A stretch of DNA of 64,000 nt from positions 115,287,789 to 115,351,788 of the forward strand of contig NC_050101.1 in NCBI RefSeq assembly GCF_902167145.1, in the 5' to 3' direction. Within the stretch, counting starts at the first letter, position 1. Each line of letters begins with the position of its first letter. The DNA comes from Zea mays (lineage: Eukaryota; Streptophyta; Magnoliopsida; Poales; Poaceae). This document shows, piece after piece, positions 36,218-47,811 of this stretch. A program made the position numbers and the translations under genes. The notes beneath the pieces are model-generated. The model ran no database searches and was not told the origin of the DNA. It worked only from the letters and a program-made list of their open reading frames with translations.

Positions 36218-37609
36218 ATCTCCCCCTTTTTGGTGATTGATGACAACACAACCAAAGCAAGCAAATAATACAAGTATTTGAATGAAAATACGCATTTTAC
36301 ATGCTAAGATGCATGATTGTCCCCATAATGTGAAATTATGGACTTAAGCCTCCCCCTAACTCCATAATTCACTTACTTCCTATTTTTGGACCAAATAACC
36401 AAAACCACTTAAAAAACCATTTGTAGATATAAAATTTAAAATTGGTGGTGTTTGGTGTTTGATATAGATTTCATTGCTTTGGTCCTTAAACTTCTCCCCC
36501 TTTGGCATCAACCACCGAAAAGGAAGACATTAAAAGCATGTAGGAAGTAAAAAAAAGGGCTTGCCCTCATCAAGAATCTTATCAAATGATATCACTTAGA
36601 AGGATATTAAATTAAACCACATGAATGATACCAGTTGAAAGGAACTCCCCCTAAATGAGTGTTCTCTTTAGAAAGAAGTTTCTCCCCCTTTTTACAGATG
36701 AAGAAATACTCCCCCTGACAGAGATCCTCTACTTAGGAAAAAGCATGTGAAAATTAGAGGTGCAAGACATGATTTGAAAAGACTAACTTCCCTTATGCAT
36801 AGGTAACAGAATATAAGTTAACTACTTATGCATTTTTAGCAATCATGAACTATAGTCTAATCAACTATTGGAGAAGACATGTAAATGATACTGAATGTAG
36901 TCTCAAAAGATACCAATTGAAGATCAATGGCGAGCTTGAGAGACATGAGAGTTCTTGGAGATTTTGCAGTGGAAGATTGTTGTCTTTCTCCGGGGACTTC
37001 ATTTTCCTTACAATGAGACTATCACATGAAATAGACTTGAAAAGGTGTTAGTCTCAAAGTGTTAGATTATAGAGTAACCTCCCCCTAAAGGTGTGCATAC
37101 AAGTTTTGAATACTTGTAGGAGACATGCACTTTGATTTGATATCAAGAGGGGCAAATTATCCATAATCCAAACTTTGGCACATATAAGTTAAATGATACA
37201 CTTTGTAGAAAACAACATTTTCAATTGATGCATCATTTACTATGGAGAGATATAAAAGCTATGTGCCGTTCTTAAATAAACATTTTAAGTCATGCAGGTT
37301 TGCTTAAGTATATGAATTAAAAACAAGCAATCCTACCATATGATTTACCTAGTATGCATGATTTTAAACAAAAGTACATAACAAATGTAATACTAGGCAA
37401 GAAAGGTAAACTAGATAAAAAGTAAATAGATACGCATATCTAAAAACGAAGAATACAATAAAACTAGTTACCTTAGTCATGGGTGGGAAATTTGGGTCCA
37501 AAATTTTTACTAACCCACTTGGCAATAAACTTGATCCAATATGATGTATCCCATGATATACATCCCAATTTTGCCAAGTCTCCAAATTTCCCGATGACCT
37601 TCGGTCCAC
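36218..37609 (-). other. Element C 3' internal non-coding region
   Basis: About 1.4 kb between the gag stop and the 3' LTR. It repeats CTCCCCCT (minus strand AGGGGGAG) at least seven times, resembling multiple polypurine tracts. No coding sequence for pol domains. Confidence 0.75.
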
Positions 37610-39715
37610 TCACTTCCCTTTCGGGATCCAAACCTTCTTGGTGCTTTTCATGGTTGAAATTATCTCCTTTGGCACCCAGATGCGTTTGGCCCACTTTCTT
37701 TTGTTGGCTTGCTTGTTGGCCTTGATTGCTATCACCTTTCCGTTCTTTTTCTTCTTGATCAAATATGGTGTAGCATCCTTTTTGTTCACCTTTTTTATGT
37801 AGGTGTTGGAGATTTTGCTTGATGGCTTTTGCTTGAGCTTTTGTCTTTGTTTATCCCCGGTCATCGCCTTGCATTGGAAAGACTTGTGGCCTTCCTTGTG
37901 GCATAGCCTACAAATCACAGTTTCTCCCTCCATAGGCTTGTTCACTCCCGCAGTGGTGTTATCCTGTGGAGGTTGGATTTGTTTGGCTTTGCCTTTCTTG
38001 TCATACAAAGCCTTGCCAAGGCGAGCCACTTCTTGCTTTAATTGTTCATTTTCCTTTGCAACCTCATCCGTACATGTCTCTACAACAATATTCTCAACAA
38101 CGACTTGGTTGCAGGGGTTAGAATCATCAATTAAATCAAAGCAGGAAGTAGAAGCATCTTTCTTAATTATTTCAGGCATTTCAACTAAAGATGCTGCTGG
38201 GGTGCTACCAATGTTTTCTAGCTTAGTAGTTAGCTCATTGTTGTGTATGCTAAGAATTTCCATTTTCTCTAGCAAAATTTCAATAGCTTCTTGGGAGCTA
38301 GCTAACTTAGCCTTAAGTTTTTCATTCTTTTTAATAAGGCTATCATCGGTAGCAGTGGATGGAGCACTAGATTCTAATAGCTCAATTTTAGTTGATAGCT
38401 CACTATTTAAGTTTGCAAAAGTTTCAAATTTTTCTAGCAAACCTTTGTAATCATTTTGAGAGCTAACCAACTTATTTTTCAAAGTTTTAAGTTGAGCTTT
38501 TTGCTTAGTGCAAACATCCTGGAAAAATTCTACAGCTTCCGCAAGCTCATCTAGAGAGGGCTTTCCCTCACCTTCATCATCACTACTACTTTCATCACTA
38601 GAGGATGGGATGCTTTTGTTACCTCTTGCCATAAGGCATTTGTGTGATGACCATGATGATTGTGACGAGGACCGGTGGCTGCGCGTCCTTGGAGGTTCTT
38701 CTTCACTTGAAGAATCATCCCAAGTTCTAACACTTGTTAGCGCCTTGCCTTTGCTCCTCTCCTTTTTGGGTTTGGCCATATTTGGACAGTTGTCCCTGAA
38801 GTGGCCCTTCTCCCCACATGCGAAGCATCCTCTCTTCCTTTGCTTTTTCCTGTCAATGTTAAAGAGAAGATCCTCGACCTGCAGGGGCACACCCATTAGA
38901 TTAATCTTGCGGATCATCCCCATTACCTTTCCGACGCGTCGGATTGTTTCTTCGTCCTCGGAGGATGATGTGCATGGTTGATTATTTTCATCATCATCAC
39001 TTTCTTCTTCTTCCTCTTCTTCACTTGAGGAACTTGGAGTGGTAGCCTTCTTTTTGCCCTTCCTTTCATCACATGCAAAAGCATATGGTCTTGAGGAAGT
39101 TGGCTCCTCTCCCCGACTCATTTTTCGCGACATCTCAAAGGCCGCGATTTTCCCAATCACAATGGTCGGGGTCATGTTGCTTAAGTCCTCCATGTTGTGA
39201 AGGATGGTGATGATGCTCCCATATCTTTGTTGTGGTAGCAGGGAGATAATCTTCCTCACAATGTCCGCATCACCTAGCTTATTAATGCCAATAGAGTTGA
39301 GCTCATTGATTATTAGATTCAAACGAGAATACATGTCTCTAACAAGATCATCATCTTTCATGGCAAAAGAATTATACTCATTTAACACTAGGCAATGTTT
39401 TTGCTCACGGATATTGGATGTGCCGTCATGGAGCTCATGCAATTTTAGCCAAATCTCATTAGCAGTTTTCAAGGTAAATACTTGATTAAAAATATCCATG
39501 CTAAGAGATTCATACAAGCAATTTTTGGCTCTAGCATTTAAATGAATTTCTTTTTCTTCACTCGTGGTGGGTTTCTCGGGATTCTTGAGGGGTTTCATCC
39601 TGTCACGAGTGACTCTCCAAACACCTAGATCAACGGCCTCTAGGTAACAAGCCATTCTAGCACTATAATATGGGAAGTTAGTGCCGTCGAAGTGTGGTGG
39701 CCTATGGGTATCCAT
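37610..39715 (-). CDS. Gag of element C, 701 aa, intact
   Basis: Retrotransposon capsid/nucleocapsid protein. It starts MDTHRPPHFDGTNFPYYSAR, a DUF4219/UBN2-type gag opening, followed by the gag core (KNCLYESLSMDIFNQVFTLK, then WLKLHELHDG). Next come acidic Ser/Glu runs and a CCHC zinc knuckle CFACGEKGHFRDNC near residue 310. A coiled coil occupies about residues 400-590, followed by a second CCHC-like CRLCHKEGHKSFQC near 620 and a basic C-terminus ending KKVWIPKGK. No stop or shift. It is the only protein of the element, so mobilisation would need pol from another element such as B; that is inference. Confidence 0.92.
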   Translation of the reverse strand: MDTHRPPHFDGTNFPYYSARMACYLEAVDLGVWRVTRDRMKPLKNPEKPTTSEEKEIHLNARAKNCLYESLSMDIFNQVFTLKTANEIWLKLHELHDGTSNIREQKHCLVLNEYNSFAMKDDDLVRDMYSRLNLIINELNSIGINKLGDADIVRKIISLLPQQRYGSIITILHNMEDLSNMTPTIVIGKIAAFEMSRKMSRGEEPTSSRPYAFACDERKGKKKATTPSSSSEEEEEEESDDDENNQPCTSSSEDEETIRRVGKVMGMIRKINLMGVPLQVEDLLFNIDRKKQRKRGCFACGEKGHFRDNCPNMAKPKKERSKGKALTSVRTWDDSSSEEEPPRTRSHRSSSQSSWSSHKCLMARGNKSIPSSSDESSSDDEGEGKPSLDELAEAVEFFQDVCTKQKAQLKTLKNKLVSSQNDYKGLLEKFETFANLNSELSTKIELLESSAPSTATDDSLIKKNEKLKAKLASSQEAIEILLEKMEILSIHNNELTTKLENIGSTPAASLVEMPEIIKKDASTSCFDLIDDSNPCNQVVVENIVVETCTDEVAKENEQLKQEVARLGKALYDKKGKAKQIQPPQDNTTAGVNKPMEGETVICRLCHKEGHKSFQCKAMTGDKQRQKLKQKPSSKISNTYIKKVNKKDATPYLIKKKKNGKVIAIKANKQANKRKWAKRIWVPKEIISTMKSTKKVWIPKGK

Positions 39716-39796
39716 CCCTTCCTCTAAAAAGCGTCGGCTCTTTTAGCGGAGAAGCTAAAGCGTTTCAAATGAGCCAAACCGGGCTCTGATACCACT

Positions 39797-41202
39797 TGTA
39801 GGAAACGGGTGACGCCTAAGAGGGGGGGTGAATTAGGACTTCTAAAACTTTTACTAAACTAGGCCACAATTAAATCAGTAGAGCAAAACCTATGCAAATA
39901 ATCAAAACTAGAATGTGCAAACTCGGTTTTGTCTAAGTGTTGCTATCTCTACCGCAAAGGCTAAGTTTCAATCTACACTAAATAAGTATGACAATAAGAT
40001 TGAAACTTAAATGCTTAATATAAATGCGGAATGTAAAGAGCTAAGTAGAGAAGCAAACTCTCGTGGAAGACGCTGGTATTTTTACCGAGGTATCCGGAAC
40101 CACGCAAGGTTCCGACTAATCCTCGTTGGTGCCCCTACGCAAAGGGAAGCCCACGCGAGGGCTAAGCACCACGGTCGAGTAACTCCGTAGAGAGCCACGG
40201 GCCTTCTCCACGCGCAAGTGGTGCTCCGCTTCTGGCTCCTCTCGGACGCTCCCCGCCGTCTCCACTATCGAGCTTCCGGCCGAAACGCCGCGGGCCTCAT
40301 TCCCTCCGGTACACGGTGGCGGCCGTGACACAAACGCGGTTGTCACGGTCTCGCAAGACTCTCGCCCCACTCGGTACGATTACAACGACTCACGCAAGAG
40401 CCGAGGGGTTGTGTGGTTTTACAAAACTCACTCAACTAACTAGGGTTCACCTAGAGCAAGCGCTAAAGCGGTCTAACTAACCTAAGCACTTCGCAAAGCA
40501 CCTACGCTAATCACCGAGTGATTCTATTAAGCACTTGGGTGTTTGAGCTCTTGGAAATGTGCACTATATGCCTTGGTATGTTGCTTGGGCTCCCACACTT
40601 GAGAATGGCCGGTTGGGGTGGTATTTATAGCCTCCACACCCCAAACTAGCCGTTGGACAGAAAGCAGCAGCTTTCTGTCGTCGGGTGCACCGGACAGTCC
40701 GGTGCACCACCGGACACTGCACAGTAGATGTCCGGTGCACGCCACGTCAGCCGACCGTTGGCGCCTGTAGCAGTCGACCGTTGGATCCGACTGTTGTCGT
40801 CTGCCCGTTGGCACACCGGACAGTCCGGTGCACACCGGACAGTCCGGTGCTACAGCCAGAGAGCGCCTGTCTGTGGCCTCTCTGCGCAGACTGTCCGGTG
40901 CCTCACCGGAGAGTCCGGTGCACACCGGACACCAATGTCCGGTGCGCCACCAGGCGCTGGCTGACAGCCCTTATCTTGGATTTCTTCGCTGATTTCTTCG
41001 GGCTTCTTTGTTCTTGAGTATTGGACTCCTATGCATCTTTTTATGTCTTCTTTTGAGGTGTTGCATCCTCATTGCCTTGGTCCAATTCTCTTCGCATCCT
41101 GTGAACCACAAACACTAGAAAACTTATTAGTTCACGGATTGTGTTGTTCATCAAACACCAAAACTCAATTAGCCAAATGGCCCGGGGTCCATTTTCCTTA
41201 CA
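39797..41202 (-). repeat. 5' LTR of element C
   Basis: Same as the other LTR except for 11 substitutions, a shorter G-run and one additional copy of the CACACCGGACAGTCCGGTG unit near 40830. Confidence 0.92.
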
Positions 41203-42423
41203 GCCATCAACCGGTTATATCTACACCGAATCCTCAAGAAGACATCATATGAACTCCTAACCGGTAAAAAGCCCAATATTTCATATTTTAGAGTCTTTGG
41301 TAGCAAATTCTTTATACTTGTTAAAAGAGGTAGAAAATCTAAATTTGCTCCTAAGACTGTAGAAGGCTTTTTACTAGGATATGATTCAAACACAAGGGCA
41401 TATAGAGTCTTTAACAAGTCCTCTGGATAAGTTGAAGTTTCTTGTGACGTTGTGTTTGATGAGACTAACGGCTCTCAAGTAGAGCAAGTTGATCTTGATG
41501 AGATAGGTGATGAAGAGGCTCCGTGCATCGCGCTAAGGAACATGTCTATTGGGGATGTGTGTCCTAAGGAATCCGAAGGGCCTCCAAATGCACAAGATCA
41601 ACCATCCTCCTCCACGCAAGCATCTCCACCAACTCAAAATGAGGATGAGGCTCAAGTTGATGAAGGAGAAGATCAAGCAAATGAGCCACCTCCAGATGAC
41701 GACAATGATCAAGGGGGAGATGCAAATGATCAAGAAAAGGAGGATGACGAACCAAGGCCGCCACACCCAAGAGTCCACCAAGCAATCCAACGAGATCACC
41801 CCATCGACACCATCCTCGGCGACATTCATAAGGGGGTAACCACTAGATCTCGTGTTGCACATTTTTGTGAGCATTACTCTTTTGTTTCCTCTATTGAGCC
41901 GCACACGGTAGAGGAAGCACTTCAAGATTCGGATTGGGTGGTGGCGATGCAAGAGGAGCTCAACAACTTCACTAGGAACGAGGTATGGCATTTGGTTCCA
42001 CGTCCTAATCAAAATGTTGTAGGAACCAAGTGGGTGTTCCGCAACAAGAAAGACGAGCATGGTGTGGTGACAAGGAACAAAGCTCGACTTGTGGCCAAGG
42101 GATACTCCCAAGTCGATGGTTTGGATTTCGGTGAAACCTATGCACCCGTAGCTAGGCTTGAGTCAATTCGTATATTATTGGTCTATGCTACTTACCATGG
42201 CTTCAAGCTTTATCAAATGGACATGAAGAGTGCCTTCCTCAACGGACCAATCAAGGAAGAGGTCTATGTTGAGCAACCTCCCGGCTTTGAAGATAGTGAG
42301 TACCCTAACCATGTCTATAAACTCTCTAAGGCGCTTTATGGGCTCAAGCAAGCCCCAAGAGCATGGTATGAATGCCTTAGAGATTTCCTTATCACTAATG
42401 GATTCAAAGTCGGAAAGGCCGAT
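41203..42423 (+). pseudogene. Copia A pol, integrase C-terminus to reverse transcriptase
   Basis: Resumes after element C with [20 protein letters not shown]. The [15 protein letters not shown] and [17 protein letters not shown] stretches close the integrase region. TAA at about 41428 interrupts it. An acidic linker follows, and then [46 protein letters not shown]. It stops at KVGKAD, where element B inserted at CCGAT. Confidence 0.88.
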
Positions 42424-43739
42424 TGATAGTCGCCTAGAGGGGGGGGGTGAATAGGGCGAAACTGAAAATTACAAATATAAACACAACTACAAGCCGGGTT
42501 AGCGTTAGAAATATAAACGAGTCCGCGAGAGAGGGCGCAAAACAAATCGCAAGCGAATAATGAAGTGTGTGACACGTGGATTTGTTTTACCGAGGTTCGG
42601 TTCTTTCAAACCTACTCCCCGTTGAGGAGGCCACAAAGGCCGGGTCTCTTTCAACCCTTCCCTCTCTCAAACGGTCCCTCGGACCGAGTGAGCTTCTCTT
42701 CTCAAATCAAAGCCGGGAACAAAACTTCCCCGCAAGGGCCACCACACAATTGGTGCCTCTTGCCTTGATTACAATGGAGTTTTGATCACAAGAACAAGTG
42801 AGAAAGAAAAGGAGCAATCCAAGCGCAAGAGCTCAAAAGAACACGGCAAATCTCTCTCGCTAATTACTAAAGCCTTGTGTGGAATTGGAGAGGATTTGAT
42901 CTCTTTGAATGTGTCTAGAATTGAATGCCTAGCTCTTGTAAGTGGTTGAGAAGTGGGAAAACTTGGATGCAATGAATGGTGGGGTGGTTGGGGTATTTAT
43001 AGCCCCAACCACCAAACTTGACCGTTGGCTGGGTTATCTGTTCGATGGCGCACCGGACAGTCCGGTGCACACCGGACAGTCCGGTGCCCCTGCCACGTCA
43101 TCACTACCGTTGGATTCTAGCCGTTGGAGCTTCTGACTTGTGGGCCCGCCTGGGTGTCCGGTGCACACCGGACAGGTACTGTTTGCTGTCCGGTGTGCCA
43201 GCATGGGCGTGCCTGCCATCTGTGCGCGCAGAGCGCGCATTCAATGCGCGGCAGAGAGCCGTTGGCGCGGAGATAGCCGTTGCTCTGGAGACGCACCGGA
43301 CAGTCCGGTGCACACCGGACAGTCCGGTGAATTATAGTGGATGAGCCGTTGGCTTTTCCCGAAGCTGGCGAGTTCCTGAGGCCGACCTCCCTTGGCGCAC
43401 CGGACACTGTCCGGTGTACACCGGACAGTCCGGTGAATTATAGCGGAGTCGCCTCTGGAAATTCCCGAAGGTAGCGAGTTCGAGTCTGAGTCCCCCTGGT
43501 GCACCGGACATGTCCGGTGGCACACCGGACAGTCCGGTGCGCCACACCAGGGGTGCCTTCGGTTGCCCCTTTGCTCCTTTGTTGAATCCAAAGCTTGGTC
43601 TTTTTATTGGCTGAGTGTGAACCTTTTACACCTGTGTAATCTATACACTCGGGCAAACTTAGTTAGTCCAAATGTTTGTGTTGGGTAATTCAACCACCAA
43701 AATTAATTAGGGACTAGGTGTAAGCCTAATTCCCTTTCA
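42424..43739 (-). repeat. 3' LTR of element B
   Basis: Contains six or more ACCGGACAGTCCGGT-like palindromes between 43048 and 43545, and a minus-strand TATAAATACC (plus GGTATTTATA, near 42992) as likely core promoter. Confidence 0.92.
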
Positions 43740-44555
43740 ATCTCCCCCTTTTTGGTGATTGATGCCAACACAAACCAAAGCAAATATAGAAGTGCATAAT
43801 TGAACTAGTTTGCATAATGTAAGTGTAAAGGTTGCTTGGAATTTAGCCAATATTATTACTTACAAGATATGCATGGATTGTTTCTTATTTATAACATTTT
43901 GGACCACGCTTGCACCACATGTTTTGTTTTTGCAAACTCTTTTGTAAATTATTTTCAAAGTTCTTTTGCAAATAGTCAAAGGTAAATGAATAAGATTTTG
44001 CAAAGCATTTTCAAGATTTGAAATTTTCTCCCCCTGTTTCAAACGCTTTTCTTTTGACTAAACAAAACTCCCCCTAAAGGAGATCCTCCTCTTAGTGTTC
44101 AAGAGGGTTTTGATATATCATTTTGAAATACTACTTTCTCCCCCTTCTTGAACATAATAGGATACCATTTGATAAATACTCTTGGAAAGCACTAAGTTTT
44201 TGAAAGTGGTGGTGCGGTCCTTTTGCTTTGGGCTCCTTTCTCCCCCTTTTTGCATGAATCGCCAAAAACGGAATCATTAGAGCCCGCGAAGAGTTTCTTC
44301 CCCTTTGGTCATAAACAAATGAGTTAAGATTATACCAAAGACGAAGTCCTTTTGCTTTCTCCCCCAAGGATGGAGAGTGGTATGTAGCGACGGCGAAGGT
44401 TGAGTTACGGAGTGGAAGCCTTTTTGTCTTCGCCGAAGACTCCAATTCCCTTTCAATATACCTATGACTTGGTTTGAAATAGACTTAAAAACACATTAGT
44501 CATAGCATAGGAAGGGGATACGATCAAATATATATAAATGATCTATGTGTGCAAT
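43740..44555 (-). other. Element B 3' internal region with repeated polypurine motifs
   Basis: Non-coding stretch between pol stop and 3' LTR. CTCCCCCT or CTCCCCCTTT recurs (about 43742, 44031, 44071, 44141, 44241, 44360), i.e. AGGGGGAG on the element strand. This is a Sirevirus hallmark. Confidence 0.8.
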
Positions 44556-47500
44556 CTAAAAGAAATTGCGCGAATCAAGAATATTGAGCTCATGCCTAAG
44601 TTTGTTAAAAGATTGTTCATCAAGAGGCTTGGTAAAGATATCGGCTAATTGATCTTTAGTGTTAATGTAAGAAATCTCGATATCTCCCTTTTGTTGGTGA
44701 TCCCTAAGAAAATGATACCGAATGGCTATGTGTTTAGTGCGGCTATGCTCGACGGGATTGTCGGCCATTTTGATTGCACTCTCATTATCACATAGCAAAG
44801 GGACTTTGGTTAATTTGTAACCGTAATCCCGCAGGGTTTGCCTCATCCAAAGCAATTGCGCGCAACAATGACCTGCGGCAATGTACTCGGCTTCGGCGGT
44901 GGAAAGAGCGACCGAATTTTGCTTCTTTGAAGCCCAAGACACCAAGGATCTTCCCAAGAACTGGCAAGTCCCTGATGTGCTCTTTCTATTGATTTTGCAC
45001 CCCGCCCAATCGGCATCGGAATAACCAATTAAATCAAATGTGGATCCCTTAGGATACCAAAGCCGAAACTTAGGAGTATAAGCCAAATATCTCAAGATTC
45101 GTTTCACGGCCGTAAGGTGAGCTTCCTTAGGGTCGGCTTGGAATCTTGCACACATGCATACGGAAAGCATAATATCCGGTCGAGATGCACATAAATAGAG
45201 TAAAGAACCTATCATCGACCGGTATACCTTTTGATCCACGGACTTACCTCCCGTGTCGAGGTCGAGATGCCCATTTGTTCCCATGGGTGTCTTGATGGGT
45301 TTGGCATCCTTCATCCCAAACTTGGTTAGAATGTCTTGAGTGTACTTTGTTTGGCTGATGAAGGTGCCCTCTTGGAGTTGCTTTACTTGGAATCCTAAAA
45401 AATACTTCAACTCCCCCATCATAGACATCTCGAATTTCTGTGTCATGATCCTACTAAACTCTTCACATGTAGACTCGTTAGTAGACCCAAATATAATATC
45501 ATCAACATAAATTTGGCATACAAACAAGTCTTTTTCAAGAGTTTTAGTAAAGAGTGTAGGATCGGCTTTACCGACTTTGAATCCATTTGCAATAAGAAAA
45601 TCTCTAAGGCATTCATACCATGCTCTTGGGGCTTGCTTGAGCCCATAAAGCGCCTTAGAGAGCTTATAGACATGATTAGGATACTTACTGTCTTCAAAGC
45701 CGGGAGGTTGCTCAACATAGACCTCTTCCTTGATTGGTCCATTGAGGAAAGCACTTTTCACGTCCATTTGATAAAGCTTAAAGCCATGGTAAGTAGCATA
45801 GGCTAATAATATGCGAATTGACTCAAGCCTAGCTACGGGTGCATAGGTTTCACCGAAATCCAAACCTTCGACTTGGGAGTATCCCTTGGCCACAAGTCGA
45901 GCCTTGTTCCTTGTCACCACACCATGCTCATCTTGCTTGTTGCGGAAGACCCATTTGGTTCCTACAACATTTTGGTTAGGACGTGAAACTAAATGCCATA
46001 CCTCATTTCTAGTGAAGTTGTTGAGCTCCTCTTGCATCGCCACCACCCAATCCGAATCTTGGAGTGCTTCCTCTACCCTGTGTGGCTCAATAGAGGAAAC
46101 AAACGAGTAATGTTCACAAAAATGGGCAACACGAGATCGAGTAGTTACCCCCTTATGAATGTCGCCGAGGATGGTGTCGACGGGGTGATCTCGTTGGATT
46201 GCTTGGTGGACTCTTGGGTGTGGCGGCCTTGGTTCTTCCTCATCCTCCTTTTCTTGATCAATTGCATCTCCCCCTTGATCATTGCCATCATCTTGAGGTG
46301 GCTCATCTTCTTGATTTTGCCCTTCATCAACTTGAGCTTCATCCTCAATTTGAGTGGGTGGAGATGCTTGCATTGAGGAGGATGGTTGATCTTGTGCAAT
46401 TGGAGGCTCTTCGGATTCCTTAGGACACACATCCCCAATGGACATGTTCCTTAGCGCGATGCATGGAGCCTCTTCTTCACCTATCTTATCAAGATCAACT
46501 TGCTCTATTTGAGAGCCATTAGTCTCATCAAACACAACGTCACATGAGACTTCAACTAGTCCAGTGGACTTGTTAAAGACCCTATATGCCCTTGTGTTTG
46601 AGTCATAACCAAGTAAAAAGCCTTCTACAGTCTTAGGAGCAAATTTAGATTTTCTACCTCTTTTAACAAGTATAAAGCATTTGCTACCAAAGACTCTAAA
46701 GTATGAAATGTTGGGCTTTTTACCGGTTAGGAGTTCATATGATGTCTTCTTAAGGATTCGGTGAAGATATAACCGGTTGATGGCGTAGCAGGCGGTGTTG
46801 ACCGCTTCGGCCCAAAATCGGTCTGGTGTCTTGTACTCATCAAGCATGGTTCTTGCCATGTCCAATAGAGTTCGATTCTTCCTCTCCACTACACCATTTT
46901 GTTGAGGTGTGTAGGGAGAAGAGAACTCATGCTTGATGCCCTCCTCCTCAAGAAAGCCTTCAATTTGAGAGTTCTTGAACTCCGTCCCGTTGTCGCTTCT
47001 TATTTTCTTGATCCTTAAGCCGAACTCATTTTGAGCCCGTCTCAAGAATCCCTTTAAGGTTTCTTGGGTTTGAGATTTTTCCTGTAAAAAGAATACCCAA
47101 GTGAAGCGAGAATAATCATCCACTATTACAAGACAGTACTTACTCCCGCCGATGCTTATGTAAGCAATCGGGCCGAATAGATCCATGTGGAGTAGCTCAA
47201 GCGGCCTGTCGGTCGTCATGATGTTCTTGTGTGGATGATGGGTGCCAACTTGCTTCCCGGCTTGGCATGCGCTACAAATCCTGTCTTTCTCAAAATGAAC
47301 ATTTGTTAATCCTAAAATGTGTTCTCCCTTTAGAAGCTTATGAAGATTCTTCATCCCAACATGGGCTAGTCGACGGTGCCAGAGCCAACCCATGTTAGTC
47401 TTAGCAATTAAGCAAGTGTCGAGTTCAGCTCTATTAAAATCTACCAAGTATAGCTGACCCTCTAACACTCCCTTAAATGCTATTGAATCATCATTTCTTC

Positions 47501-47798
47501 TAAAGACAGTGACACCTACATCAGTGAATAGACAGTTGTAGCCCATTTGACATAATTGAGAAACGGAAAGCAAATTGTAATCTAAAGAATCTACAAGAAA
47601 AACATTGGAAATAGAATGGTCAGGAGATATAGCAATTTTACCCAGTCCTTTGACCAAACCTTGATTTCCATCCCCGAATGTGATAGCTCGTTGGGGATCT
47701 TGGTTTTTCTCATATGAGGAGAACATCCTTTTCTCCCCGGTCATGTGGTTTGTGCACCCGCTGTCGAGTATCCAACTTGAGCCCCCGGATGCATAAAC
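44556..47798 (-). CDS. Pol polyprotein of element B, intact
   Basis: Copia order PR-IN-RT-RH. The frame opens at about 47798 right after TTTTGTAG and begins [20 protein letters not shown] with the aspartic protease DSG. The first Met is at 47744, which would leave out the protease site, so that Met is unlikely to be the true start. Next: GAG-pre-integrase [10 protein letters not shown] and CSACQAGK; integrase [30 protein letters not shown] with [11 protein letters not shown]; RNase H with [21 protein letters not shown] and KHIAIRYHF. It ends NILDSRNFF. About 1080 codons without a stop. How it is joined to gag is discussed as a finding. Confidence 0.92.
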   Translation of the reverse strand, partial: VYASGGSSWILDSGCTNHMTGEKRMFSSYEKNQDPQRAITFGDGNQGLVKGLGKIAISPDHSISNVFLVDSLDYNLLSVSQLCQMGYNCLFTDVGVTVFRRNDDSIAFKGVLEGQLYLVDFNRAELDTCLIAKTNMGWLWHRRLAHVGMKNLHKLLKGEHILGLTNVHFEKDRICSACQAGKQVGTHHPHKNIMTTDRPLELLHMDLFGPIAYISIGGSKYCLVIVDDYSRFTWVFFLQEKSQTQETLKGFLRRAQNEFGLRIKKIRSDNGTEFKNSQIEGFLEEEGIKHEFSSPYTPQQNGVVERKNRTLLDMARTMLDEYKTPDRFWAEAVNTACYAINRLYLHRILKKTSYELLTGKKPNISYFRVFGSKCFILVKRGRKSKFAPKTVEGFLLGYDSNTRAYRVFNKSTGLVEVSCDVVFDETNGSQIEQVDLDKIGEEEAPCIALRNMSIGDVCPKESEEPPIAQDQPSSSMQASPPTQIEDEAQVDEGQNQEDEPPQDDGNDQGGDAIDQEKEDEEEPRPPHPRVHQAIQRDHPVDTILGDIHKGVTTRSRVAHFCEHYSFVSSIEPHRVEEALQDSDWVVAMQEELNNFTRNEVWHLVSRPNQNVVGTKWVFRNKQDEHGVVTRNKARLVAKGYSQVEGLDFGETYAPVARLESIRILLAYATYHGFKLYQMDVKSAFLNGPIKEEVYVEQPPGFEDSKYPNHVYKLSKALYGLKQAPRAWYECLRDFLIANGFKVGKADPTLFTKTLEKDLFVCQIYVDDIIFGSTNESTCEEFSRIMTQKFEMSMMGELKYFLGFQVKQLQEGTFISQTKYTQDILTKFGMKDAKPIKTPMGTNGHLDLDTGGKSVDQKVYRSMIGSLLYLCASRPDIMLSVCMCARFQADPKEAHLTAVKRILRYLAYTPKFRLWYPKGSTFDLIGYSDADWAGCKINRKSTSGTCQFLGRSLVSWASKKQNSVALSTAEAEYIAAGHCCAQLLWMRQTLRDYGYKLTKVPLLCDNESAIKMADNPVEHSRTKHIAIRYHFLRDHQQKGDIEISYINTKDQLADIFTKPLDEQSFNKLRHELNILDSRNFF

Positions 47799-47811
47799 CT
47801 ACAAAACAATT

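Larger units (their letters stand above)
34825..41202 (-). mobile_element. Element C: gag-only Copia-type LTR element (TR-GAG), 6.4 kb
   Basis: LTRs 34825-36217 (1393 bp) and 39797-41202 (1406 bp), target duplication GCCAT at 34820-34824 and 41203-41207. Orientation is minus: the primer site TGGTATCAGAGCCCGG (complement of initiator-Met tRNA end) is at about 39777-39794 and the polypurine tract AAAAAGGGGGAGAT beside 36218. Its only long frame is a 701-codon gag; no protease, integrase, RT or RNase H is present. The LTRs differ by 11 substitutions by eye (about 0.8 percent), a G-run of 13 versus 7 and one 19-bp unit, so insertion was recent. Confidence 0.93.

Noticed and set aside
37803..38981. 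Plus-strand frames of 215 and 157 codons
   Set aside because: Antisense of the element C gag; hydrophobic look arises from complement of Lys/Glu-rich codons.
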